NCBI GenBank assembly: GCA_947089855.1
Contig: CAMUML010000004.1
Location: 1-64,000 of the forward strand
Length of the DNA stretch: 64,000 nt
Source of the DNA: an uncultured Eubacterium sp.
GTDB lineage: Bacteria; Bacillota; Clostridia; Lachnospirales; Lachnospiraceae
Direction: 5' to 3'
In this document: one piece after another, positions 7,201 to 14,197 of the stretch
Layout: each line of letters begins with the position of its first letter
How positions within the stretch are numbered: the first letter of the stretch is position 1
Notes under the pieces: model-generated
Database searches by the model: none
What the model saw: only the letters and a program-made list of their open reading frames with translations
What the model was told of the DNA's origin: nothing
Made by a program: the position numbers and the translations under genes

Positions 7201-9394
7201 GAATGTTTTGCTCTGTTTCACTGCCGCTCCAATTCATTTCGCCTGGATAGCGGTTTTCATATTTATCCTTAAACCCTACAAATAAATTCCCGCAGTCAAG
7301 GCCGTCAATGGCCGATAGCGAACCTGTGACATCTTTGGTATCGGAATTGGTAAGCCCTGCATAGCCGGCTTTTAATACCGTATCTTCCATATGCCCAAAA
7401 ACAACCGCATCCGATTCCCCAACCGCTTTCAAATACTGGTATGCCTTTTGGGTATCTGCATTGGCGTTGCCATCCACCAGTTTCACCGCACTGGCATATG
7501 GATACGTACTTCCGTTTACCGTCAAGGCATCTGCCCCTGTGGAAAGGTTGGTTTGGCTGGATACTTTTACGGTAGAGTCCACATATAACTCCTCTTTCCA
7601 CAACTTAATATGGTCAAAATAGACCGTCCCCGCAAAGTCCGTTTCATTTCCCATTACTACAATGGAAAATTTCTGCGGGTGGACACGCTCCGTATTTGCT
7701 TCCGTCAGCTGGAACGTAAACGTCGCTTTTTTAAAACCATCCCCAGCATCGGTTGTAATAACCGCACTATCTGCAATCCCATTCATCTGGTCTTGGAAAA
7801 TCTTTTGCGAATTGTCGTTGCCGTCCGTTTCTGCGACCGGTTTTAAAATTAGCGTACCTTTTGTCATATCTGACGGATTGTAATAAAAATCAAAACTGAG
7901 CTTATTATAACCTTCAAAACGGTAACCGCCGTCCGCCTCGGTACAGATACCGGCATTCTGCCAGCCCTTGTCAGCAACGGCACGGTAATCCAGGTCCAGT
8001 GCCAGCCGCCCGCCTGCCGCATCATGCGATACGTCCTGCGTTACCCCATCACTCAGCCAGCCGCTATCGCTTTTCCAGGTATCCAGGCCATCGGTAAAAT
8101 CATACTGTCCTTTGACTGCCTGTGCCTCGGCTTTTTGAAAGGTAATATTATCAATATAAATATCCTTTTTGATTGCCTGGTCTTCTACTTTAAATATAAT
8201 TTCCATGGCAGACGGCCTGGCCTCTGCCGCGGCACTTTCATTAACCTTTACTTTGCATGTTTTTTTCATCCAGCCGTTTCCGGCATCCACTGCACCTTCT
8301 GTAACGGAACATTCGTTATTTTCAAATATATCTTTATTATCTGCCTGCGCGCTAACGCCGACGCTGATACCGTCCGGTGCATCCGAAGCCAGATAGTACA
8401 GATCCATTGACATCTGGTTATAAGCTGAAAAATCCAGCCCTTCCTTTGCCTGGTAGCAAGCCCCTACCCCTGGCCAGGTTCCGGTAATGCCGCTGTAATC
8501 CAACCCTACCTTAAGCCTTTGGCCGTCGCTGTCCCAGGACACCTCCCCTGTGGCGCCTGACCAGCCGTCACGTAATGTCCAGCCGTCCGCACCTGTTTCA
8601 AACTCCCATTTTTGAGGGATACCCCCCCCCGGGTTTTCCGTGCTGCCACTGCCATCGCCTGGATTTTCCGTATCGCTGCCACCGCCCGGATTTTCGGTGC
8701 TGCCGCCATCGCCCGGGTTTCCTGGCGTATCTGTACTGCCAGCCTTTAACAGTTTGATATTGTCAAAATAAACACAGCCGTTATAATCCGTCTGCTGTCC
8801 TACAAATGCAATAATCAGCGATTTCGCCGCATCCTGCGTACTGGTAAGCGCAAATTCACAGGTTTTCTTTTTCCAGCCGTCCTCAAGCTCGGTAACCCCT
8901 TCGCTGCCGGTTACTTGCAACGTCCCTTCCCCTTCCGGAACAATACTGCCGTAGCTATCGCCAGCCTGGGCGGCGATCTGTAGGGAAATATCCCCTTTTG
9001 ACATCGACTGGCTGCAATAATAAAAGTCAAAGGACAGCCTGCCTGCATCGGCATAGCTTATGTTTGACATATCTGGCAGGTGTATGGCAGTTTTTGACCA
9101 TCCTTCCTCCGATTGGCTGCTGTTGTCAAAAGACAGCTTTAGCCTGCCGTCCCCGTCTACTTGTTCGTGCCCTACCGTTACATTTTCTTTGACATCGCTC
9201 CAGCCTTCATTCCATTCCCAGCCTTGTGCATCGGAACTAAAATCCCATACGTGCAATTCTGACACATCTGCCCTGGATACATCCTGCCCTGCTTCTGCCG
9301 CATATACTGGCAGTACTGCAGAAGGGACGCCAGTAAAGCAGACCGTTGCTGCCAGCAAATGGGAAATTAGCCTTTTTGCTGTTTTTTTACTCAT
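4292..9394 (-). CDS. Secreted multidomain GH26 endo-mannanase-type enzyme
   Basis: A 1700-residue secreted glycosidase, expected to cut beta-mannan outside the cell. A signal peptide ends near VYA (residue 32). Three N-terminal beta-sandwich modules resembling carbohydrate-binding domains follow (about 45-215, 260-420, 428-600), the first two joined by a Gly/Pro/Glu-rich linker. The GH26 catalytic domain spans about 605-1020, with the acid/base Glu in FRPLHENTGGWFWWG near 827 and the nucleophile Glu in ITETG near 939. A fourth binding-like module lies at about 1150-1320. Then comes a low-complexity linker of STQNPGS-type repeats (about 1331-1454) and roughly eight 20-25 residue aromatic repeats of the cell-wall-binding kind (KYYAKKSGAVA) to the end. 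AAGGAGG precedes the ATG. A run of nine G at codons near 256 sits in the first linker. Surface retention through the C-terminal repeats is inferred. Confidence 0.88.
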   Translation of the reverse strand: MSKKTAKRLISHLLAATVCFTGVPSAVLPVYAAEAGQDVSRADVSELHVWDFSSDAQGWEWNEGWSDVKENVTVGHEQVDGDGRLKLSFDNSSQSEEGWSKTAIHLPDMSNISYADAGRLSFDFYYCSQSMSKGDISLQIAAQAGDSYGSIVPEGEGTLQVTGSEGVTELEDGWKKKTCEFALTSTQDAAKSLIIAFVGQQTDYNGCVYFDNIKLLKAGSTDTPGNPGDGGSTENPGGGSDTENPGDGSGSTENPGGGIPQKWEFETGADGWTLRDGWSGATGEVSWDSDGQRLKVGLDYSGITGTWPGVGACYQAKEGLDFSAYNQMSMDLYYLASDAPDGISVGVSAQADNKDIFENNECSVTEGAVDAGNGWMKKTCKVKVNESAAAEARPSAMEIIFKVEDQAIKKDIYIDNITFQKAEAQAVKGQYDFTDGLDTWKSDSGWLSDGVTQDVSHDAAGGRLALDLDYRAVADKGWQNAGICTEADGGYRFEGYNKLSFDFYYNPSDMTKGTLILKPVAETDGNDNSQKIFQDQMNGIADSAVITTDAGDGFKKATFTFQLTEANTERVHPQKFSIVVMGNETDFAGTVYFDHIKLWKEELYVDSTVKVSSQTNLSTGADALTVNGSTYPYASAVKLVDGNANADTQKAYQYLKAVGESDAVVFGHMEDTVLKAGYAGLTNSDTKDVTGSLSAIDGLDCGNLFVGFKDKYENRYPGEMNWSGSETEQNIQAAAGFSNKSIEEGALMTLSAHMPNFAFAKRREGVQSEKTYDQFDYSTADSYKTDGGECMKNLLPGLKYNEAYTAYLDMVAEYAGLVNGTILFRPLHENTGGWFWWGNACTPETYKSVFKYTVEYLRDEKGVHNFIYVYGPGTEAGTEAEYEERYPGDGYVDMVGFDSYDSVPSADASYTFQEDLKRTIELTSSFAQKHNKLFAITETGIANGNIALLAKGNPRKDWYCEILELASKPEYNCCYFMLWSNYSSSAGYYTPYVVKQNADGSLYGHEMLDGFIRFYNDKRSIFADTQKTVLHASITPPSVSVADENALDGYFISPPEGSRLTEAVQITARLTKDTSEEVTFVLTGANGESVTLQAEKTQGRIYRAELTAQQLAEFTPEPDGLLALYAGGQKLQELGFIINIKEPVEDPLSVDDFESYLGRDSLLASKWQINKSSNSQLNVTLSDAVHSTEGKYAMKFAFTLKKGGYVGTEIAKTADWSGCNALRLWVKPDGKNQKTVIQVKIGNDAYEAYLNDYDDYKNAKQPLQVTLPFCTFVHKGNGSKLDSQAAAGLTGLGLWMNALDASFADADSTLEGVLYYDDIKAVTTDSTEPVFEIAAENDETQKPGDSTQKPGDSTQTPGGSTQNPGSTQAPGSSTQNPGSSTQNPGSTQSPGSSTQNPGNTQSPGSSTQNPGGSSTQSPGGSTQTPGGSTQSPGSSTQEPGSSGTQEPAGPGSTSETVKNQTVKAAKENTDGTFAGADGQVIKNAIVEAPDGNKYITDAQGKKRKSEFVDTADGTTYYVKETGIVAQKEMIQVAGAKYFAKETGAIAKNEFCTTPKGSIVYASKDGALVSDKVITVAGKKYYMKQNCALAKKGFFKTSYGNQVYARKNGELVTNKVFVSKGKRYFAKSSGAVAKSGFFFTASGNKVYAKASGELVANKLFTVAGAKYYAKKSGAVAVKQWVKAGKKQYYCSASGKITKVKK

Positions 9395-9440
9395 TATTTT
9401 TCCTCCTTTTAATTATTTCCGCATTAAATTAGCTGGCTTA

Positions 9441-9469
9441 ATTTTACTTTAAAAGCTATAGTATGTCAA
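9441..9469 (-). promoter_or_regulatory. Sigma-A promoter of the GH26 gene
   Basis: Minus-strand TTGACA (9464-9469), a 17-bp spacer and TAAAAT (9441-9446), placing transcription start about 40 bp upstream of the ATG at 9394. The rest of 9470-9690 is AT-rich with no gene seen. Confidence 0.75.
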
Positions 9470-9691
9470 TTATTACCTAATTTTTAGGAGAAATTTTCAT
9501 ATTATGCACAATTTATATGATTTGTTTTCTGGTATTCTTTCCTTATTTTGTGCATATTTACTTAATTTTTTGATTAATTTTAGCTTAGATAGCAACGCAA
9601 CTGGACGCAGCAGCGGGTACCGTAGATGAGGGTTGAAGAAAAATAAGATCATCTTTAGAATGTTTTTATTTTTGTAGCGGTGCGGATGCCG

Positions 9692-9734
9692 GATAATGGG
9701 GCGGTGGGCTGGTGCAGCCCACTACCCCATTATC
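9692..9734. repeat. 19-bp inverted repeat overlapping a stop codon
   Basis: 9692-9710 pairs with 9716-9734 around a 5-nt loop, with two G-T wobbles. It overlaps the stop codon of the gene ending at 9730. No T-run follows on the minus strand, so it may protect the 3' end of the message rather than act as a classical terminator. Confidence 0.6.
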
Positions 9735-10428
9735 TGGCTGGTTTCTGCGGGCTTTGCAAAATATTGGCTGGATACTGCTCCAGCAGATAGGATTTCAGTG
9801 TTTTCCAGGCACGGAGCCCTTTCTTATCTGCCGCAAAAAATTCATTCCCTTTTACCTCTTTATAAGGGACGTATGTATGCTCTCCATTTGTAGGTACGAT
9901 TTTATCTACGCATGGCCCATAGCAAAATATTGGTAGAATGACCCCTTCCTTATATAGCCGGTAGGCACTGCACCCTGTATCTGCATCTACTGCTTTTTGT
10001 ACCGCAAACACCAGGTATTCCCTGCCTGCCTTCATTTTATTTGTAAACCCAAGCTCCGCCGACGCCGGTTCTTCCCTTAACACAAGGGCCCAGCTGTCTG
10101 CAAAAAGGGCGATCTCCTGCCCTTCCTGAATGCCTTCCCCTTTCCATACTTTCCGGACGCGTACCTTCTGGCTGCCTGGATAGCCGGTGTATTCCATATC
10201 CCCCTGTGCTTCCACACATAAAATATATGGGCAGCCTGGGAGGGCGCGTTTTAGCTGCCTGCATTCATTTGCCGCTAATTTTCCAGGAAGTTCCGCCACA
10301 TATAGCTGGTCCATAAATTGCCCCTGGTTTGTAATATCCGTATAACTGCCCCGTTTTACTATTCCAAAAACAGCCGCCGCTGCTACTGCAAGCAGCAGTA
10401 GGCCATATCCAAATGTCCACTTTTTCAC
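9730..10428 (-). CDS. Membrane-anchored or secreted protein of unknown function, last gene of ABC operon
   Basis: A 232-residue protein with one N-terminal hydrophobic segment (about residues 5-23, LLLLAVAAAAVFGIV), either a signal anchor or an uncleaved leader, and an extracytoplasmic remainder. No known domain is recognised. Residues 85-115 (VRVRKVWKGEG then IALFAD) look like a beta-barrel strand pair. Its start overlaps the end of the ABC ATPase gene by 4 nt, so it is translationally coupled and probably works with that transporter, for example as an extracellular accessory or immunity-like subunit. That role is inferred from position only. Confidence 0.7.
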   Translation of the reverse strand: MKKWTFGYGLLLLAVAAAAVFGIVKRGSYTDITNQGQFMDQLYVAELPGKLAANECRQLKRALPGCPYILCVEAQGDMEYTGYPGSQKVRVRKVWKGEGIQEGQEIALFADSWALVLREEPASAELGFTNKMKAGREYLVFAVQKAVDADTGCSAYRLYKEGVILPIFCYGPCVDKIVPTNGEHTYVPYKEVKGNEFFAADKKGLRAWKTLKSYLLEQYPANILQSPQKPAR

Positions 10429-11072
10429 TCTGCCTGCCCCTCCTGCCTATAAATACGCCCCTTTTCCATCCGGTACAGGCAATCTGCCAATACCCGCATA
10501 TCCTCTTTATTATGGCTTGCGGCCAGTACCAGCGCCCCTCGTTCTTTTTCTTCCAAGACCAGCCTGCGGACCATGTCCACACCTTCTTCGTCCAACGCAT
10601 TGGTAGGCTCGTCCAGGACCAGTACATCCGGCTGTTCCATAACCGCCTGTGCTATGGCAAGGCGCTGCTTCATGCCAAGGGAATATTTCCGGTAGCTGCG
10701 TTTATCCTGCGGATCCAGCCCCACACGCTCCAGCGCCTGGCAGATTTCTTCTTTCCCGATTTTTTTTCGCAGCCCGGCCAGATAGGACAGATTTTCAAAC
10801 CCGGTCAAATTTGGGTATAGCTGCGCATGTTCCAACACAATGCCAAGCCCCGGCAGCACGGCAAACGCTTCCCGCAGCTTTTTGCCGTTAAAATATACCG
10901 CCCCTTTATCTACCGCCATCAATCCGGAAAGGGCGCGGAACAGCATGGTCTTGCCGGATCCGTTCCTTCCTATAAACCCATAAATCCGGCCGCTTTCCAT
11001 GTGCAGGCTGATGTCATCTAAAATCAACCTTTTTTTCACCGTTTTACTGATATGTTCTGCCACCAGCTCCAT
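10425..11072 (-). CDS. ABC transporter ATP-binding protein
   Basis: 215 residues from the ATG at 11072. That start has GAGGAGG about 10 nt upstream; the longer frame from 11111 would overlap the permease gene. Walker A is GRNGSGKT, the ABC signature is YSLGMKQR, Walker B is VLVLDEPTNALD and the switch His is ASHNK. The order and the single ATPase domain fit ABC-2 type exporters (CcmA-like). It lies 4 bp after the permease gene at 11077 and overlaps the next gene by 4 nt. It would power the two hydrophobic proteins encoded upstream. Confidence 0.9.
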   Translation of the reverse strand: MELVAEHISKTVKKRLILDDISLHMESGRIYGFIGRNGSGKTMLFRALSGLMAVDKGAVYFNGKKLREAFAVLPGLGIVLEHAQLYPNLTGFENLSYLAGLRKKIGKEEICQALERVGLDPQDKRSYRKYSLGMKQRLAIAQAVMEQPDVLVLDEPTNALDEEGVDMVRRLVLEEKERGALVLAASHNKEDMRVLADCLYRMEKGRIYRQEGQAE

Positions 11073-11076
11073 TCCC

Positions 11077-11898
11077 CTATGCCTCCTCTGCATCCGAAAT
11101 GATAAAATCATGCTTTTTCACAGCCACAGCCCCTGCTGCCAGGACTGCCGCACAGCACGCTGCATACAAAAGCAGCGTCCCAGTATACCCTATCCCCAGG
11201 GATGCGTCCAATAATCCTTGTAGATCCTTTTGCCCTGCGCCGCCTTTGTGCCATCCCAATACCAAATGTGCGGCAGGGTTAACCGCAACCAGCTTCTTTG
11301 CCGCCATTGACTGGCCTGCATACCGTTTGCATTCCAACAGCGCAATACAAACCGCCTGCACCCCAAAAGCCACAGAAAAAGCCGTACTGCTGCCAACCCT
11401 GGTTGCTGCCAAGTTGATGCCCATACTGATGGTATACGTCCAAAAAAAATAAATCAGGATATGGTACCAGGCCAAAGAAAACCCTGCATCGTCAAACTGG
11501 ATACGGCAGCGCCATGCCGAAACCGCTGTAGCGGCACCCATTAATAGGACCTGGTAGGCAGCCGCATATATGCCAACTGCTGCCGCTTCCCCCAGATACC
11601 AGGCGGTCCGGTTTGGGCAGCGTGAAAAAATATACACGCTCGCAGTACAAAACCTCCGGTAAAAATAAATCCCGAAATAGAATTCAAACAAGTACGACGG
11701 CAGCAGGCGCATAGCAAACGACACAAGCTCCGCCAAGTTCCCCGAAAGCACAAACCGCCCCCTGGAACCGCTTAACTGCAGCACCATTTCAGAAAAGGTG
11801 CATCCCCCGCCATAAGGGTTCACCCATAAAAAGCTTAGGAAAATACCTCCCAAAACAGCCGCTGCCGCTAAAAACAGCCAGTTTCTATATTTTGTCAT
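11077..11898 (-). CDS. ABC-2 type transporter membrane subunit 1
   Basis: A 273-residue hydrophobic protein with about six predicted membrane segments: one at residues 7-27, the others spread between about 70 and 265, the last at about 240-262. Sequence similarity to a named family could not be assigned by eye, but size and location between an ABC ATPase and another hydrophobic protein support a permease. It overlaps the preceding gene by 4 nt (ATGA). An extracytoplasmic loop at about residues 28-60 precedes the second membrane segment, as in ABC-2 permeases of peptide exporters. Substrate is unknown. Confidence 0.75.
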   Translation of the reverse strand: MTKYRNWLFLAAAAVLGGIFLSFLWVNPYGGGCTFSEMVLQLSGSRGRFVLSGNLAELVSFAMRLLPSYLFEFYFGIYFYRRFCTASVYIFSRCPNRTAWYLGEAAAVGIYAAAYQVLLMGAATAVSAWRCRIQFDDAGFSLAWYHILIYFFWTYTISMGINLAATRVGSSTAFSVAFGVQAVCIALLECKRYAGQSMAAKKLVAVNPAAHLVLGWHKGGAGQKDLQGLLDASLGIGYTGTLLLYAACCAAVLAAGAVAVKKHDFIISDAEEA

Positions 11899-12716
11899 AT
11901 GCTATCCTTCCTGCTACTGTATACAGCCATTCCAACCGAAACAACCACAAGGAGGGCACATGCTGCCAAAAACCACCGATGTTCTTTTATTTGCCCATTA
12001 AAAATAGACAGGTAATGGTACCATGGGCCATGATTGAAAAACACCGTCCCCTGCAGCAATAAAAAAACCGGCAGGAAAAGGAAGACACTGTATTTCACCC
12101 GGACTACCAGCGAACACGCCGCAGTAAATACCCCCAGCAGCCCCGAAATTAGCCCAAACCGGACCGACATAAAAATGGCATACAAATAGGGTGAATAAAG
12201 GTACAGGCTACGGAACAGATACTGCCGCACTTCCGCTTCATAGCTAGCATCAAACCGGCCCAGGTTTGACAGGTCCCTGCTGGCTTCCAGCGGGAACGAC
12301 AGGCAGTTTAACAAGATTTCCAGTAAAAATGGGACGGTAAATAAAAGAAACGTAGTGAGAAAAACTGCCGCCAGGCCGCTGTACTGGTAACCCCTGCGCC
12401 CCATACGGGCCACCATATATATTTCCTGCCCGGACTGGTATTCCTTTGCCATAGAAAACCCTGCTGGGATAACAACTAGGAGCGGGTATATCTGGATCAG
12501 CAGCAAAAACAGATCTGCGTTAACATTTATCTGGTTGTAACTAAGCAGCAGAAGTTTCATTGGCTGGTACATATCCGCCACGTCCCTGCCCTGGTATGCC
12601 AGTACATTCCGGATAAAATTAACAAGCACCAGGCATATCAGCAGGCCAAAAACACACAAGGAACTGCGTTTTTTGAGCCGGAATGCAGTCTGGTGGATTA
12701 TGGTTTGAAAAAACAT
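11895..12716 (-). CDS. ABC-2 type transporter membrane subunit 2
   Basis: 273 residues, about six membrane segments, N-terminus cytosolic and basic (FRLKKRSS). The first membrane segment is at about 20-38, followed by an external loop with FIRNVLAYQGRDVADMYQP, and the remaining segments lie between 70 and 265. It has the same length as its downstream neighbour and probably pairs with it as a heterodimer. The ATG follows GGAGAACCCC. It is 34 bp downstream of the secreted carboxypeptidase-regulatory-like protein gene and within one operon. Confidence 0.75.
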   Translation of the reverse strand: MFFQTIIHQTAFRLKKRSSLCVFGLLICLVLVNFIRNVLAYQGRDVADMYQPMKLLLLSYNQINVNADLFLLLIQIYPLLVVIPAGFSMAKEYQSGQEIYMVARMGRRGYQYSGLAAVFLTTFLLFTVPFLLEILLNCLSFPLEASRDLSNLGRFDASYEAEVRQYLFRSLYLYSPYLYAIFMSVRFGLISGLLGVFTAACSLVVRVKYSVFLFLPVFLLLQGTVFFNHGPWYHYLSIFNGQIKEHRWFLAACALLVVVSVGMAVYSSRKDSI

Positions 12717-12750
12717 GATGGGGTTCTCCTTTGTTAAGATCTAGTTTTTG

Positions 12751-13584
12751 CTATTCCATAGGGACGGCTTCCATCCTGGCATGTTCTGCCTGCGCCTGGT
12801 ATATGGCTACTCCCTGTGATGCAAACCCCTGCCTAATAGACGTCCAGGACAAACGTAGGCGGCTTGCCCCACCCTGCACAGGGAACACATCAATGTCGAC
12901 GGTTTTGCCTGCAGCAGCCACATAGGACAGCAGTTTTTTTGTCTTTTTGTTGAAAACAGCCGCCACCTTGCACTCTAATCCGCCTGGATTCTCGGCATCA
13001 AACACAAAAATTGCCAGCAATTCTTTTTCCCCTGAATCTGTAAACTTACCGGTATCTACTGATTCCAGACGGATACCGTCTGCCTGGCCGCGCTGGAATG
13101 CCTGTTTAAGCGTTTTTGAAAACCCCTTTTGGGAATCCTCCCATAGAACCTCCTGCACACCTGCGTGTACTGGATATTGGCTTTTGCTGATTTTTTTTGT
13201 TTTGCTAATTAGGAATGTAAAAATATCCGCCTTATTGGCTTCATGGACCGAATAGCGCCAATAATCTGCCTTGTGATAGCCATTGGCCTGAATCCTCCAG
13301 TTATATGCTCCATTTGGAATCTTTGTTATCAAAAATTTACCGTCTTTTCCAGCGCGGGCCCATTGGACACCATCAGCCAAAATTTTTGCCCCTGGAACTG
13401 GTTTTTGCGTATCTGCATCGAGCACGGTCCCTGTTACTTTTGCCGTGCCTTTTGGGGAATCTGACTGCTTGCTGCGAGGCAATAATTCTTGCTTATGAGC
13501 GGCCGTTCTACTGCCAGCTGCAGCAACGGCGATGCTGCTTATGATCAAGCAAACGGTTAAAATTGCATAAGCCCATTTTTTCAT
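12751..13584 (-). CDS. Secreted protein with carboxypeptidase-regulatory-like (Ig-fold) domain
   Basis: 277 residues from the ATG at 13584, which has GGAGG 6 nt upstream; the frame extends to 13605. A signal peptide or anchor (MKKWAYAILTVCLIISSIAVAAAG) is followed by a carboxypeptidase-regulatory-like beta-sandwich at about residues 45-120 (VTGTVLDADTQKPVPGAKI, then GAYNWRIQANGY). The C-terminal 150 residues are of unknown family. It is the first gene of the operon that continues with two ABC-2 permeases, an ATPase and a further extracytoplasmic protein. It may be a surface partner of the transporter; this is inferred from gene order. Confidence 0.78.
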   Translation of the reverse strand: MKKWAYAILTVCLIISSIAVAAAGSRTAAHKQELLPRSKQSDSPKGTAKVTGTVLDADTQKPVPGAKILADGVQWARAGKDGKFLITKIPNGAYNWRIQANGYHKADYWRYSVHEANKADIFTFLISKTKKISKSQYPVHAGVQEVLWEDSQKGFSKTLKQAFQRGQADGIRLESVDTGKFTDSGEKELLAIFVFDAENPGGLECKVAAVFNKKTKKLLSYVAAAGKTVDIDVFPVQGGASRLRLSWTSIRQGFASQGVAIYQAQAEHARMEAVPME

Positions 13585-13636
13585 ACAGCCCCTCCTTTTT
13601 TTCAAATATATAGGTATACAATATAATTCTATCTGT

Positions 13637-13664
13637 ATTATACATTAAAAACAGGTAAGTGCAA
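13637..13664 (-). promoter_or_regulatory. Promoter of the ABC-2 operon
   Basis: Minus-strand TATAAT (13637-13642) with TTGCAC 16 bp upstream (13659-13664). The -10 lies inside the near-palindrome GTATTATAC (13635-13643). Start of transcription would fall about 45 bp before the ATG at 13584. Confidence 0.55.
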
Positions 13665-13703
13665 TACAAATTAAGTAAATTAATTTAAAATAGCCAGCCT
13701 TGT

Positions 13704-13969
13704 GTTACTATTCACGGGCAATGTCATTAACTTAGGCTCTTTCCGGCTGAAATTCAGCTATACAAAGCCTTGAATTATCTGGGGTTTTCTAATACTGATC
13801 AAGGGCCAGATGGCTTAAGTTAATGACATTGATTCACGGGCCAGGAATGCGCATAAACTGCGCATTCCGTGAGAACATGATTCAGGAGTGAGGGGCGGTT
13901 TTGCGAAGCAAACTTCCAATATCGCCCCGAAAGGTTACCATGAGCGGCCCACAGGCCGTGAATAGTAAC
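13704..13969 (+). mobile_element. Miniature structured element, family B copy 1 (144 bp, interrupted by a second element)
   Basis: Ends GTTACTATTCAC (13704-13715) and GTGAATAGTAAC (13958-13969) are flanked by the 8-bp duplication AGCCTTGT (13696-13703 and 13970-13977). Removing the insert at 13719-13831 and one copy of its short duplication restores a 144-bp element that matches the copy at 17460-17603 in reverse orientation. Visible hairpins are GGAATGCGC/GCGCATTCC, the GGGGCG-stem with inner TTTGC/GCAAA, and the right end pairing with an internal GTTACCAT. Confidence 0.9.
13719..13831. mobile_element. Nested miniature element C (113 bp) inside the family B element
   Basis: Terminal inverted repeat CAATGTCATTAACTTA at both ends, interrupting the left arm of the family B element. 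The target sequence ATTCACGGG is repeated on both sides (13710-13718 and 13832-13840); the duplication can be read as 9 or 10 bp because of a shared C. It contains no ORF. The 9-10 bp duplication would suit an IS4-like parent, which is an inference; no parent is present in the window. Confidence 0.85.
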
Positions 13970-14197
13970 AGCCTTGTAGCGGCTCTGCACAGAAATAGAG
14001 CCAAAATCATCTTTACTATTATTCCATTACTGCATGAACAACGTTACATCCTGTAAAATAATACAATACTATATCAGTAAGAACTTCTTCCTCCAACTTT
14101 TGCATATCCAAACTATTGCAAACCCGTTGCCTTAAGATGAACACTTTTTAAACTAAATAGATATATTTCAAGCTAATAATTCCTACCCTAAATATTT
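13970..14197. other. AT-rich intergenic stretch without recognised gene
   Basis: Between the family B element and the M56 protease stop. It contains a small inverted repeat, GGCTCT/AGAGCC (13981-13999). No open frame with a ribosome binding site was found. Confidence 0.5.

Noticed and set aside
9581-9600. Possible further element end (ATAGCAAC)
   Set aside because: Only 8 bases match the right end, and no core or partner arm is nearby.
9692-9734. Classical rho-independent terminator
   Set aside because: The stem is strong, but the minus strand has no T-run after it.
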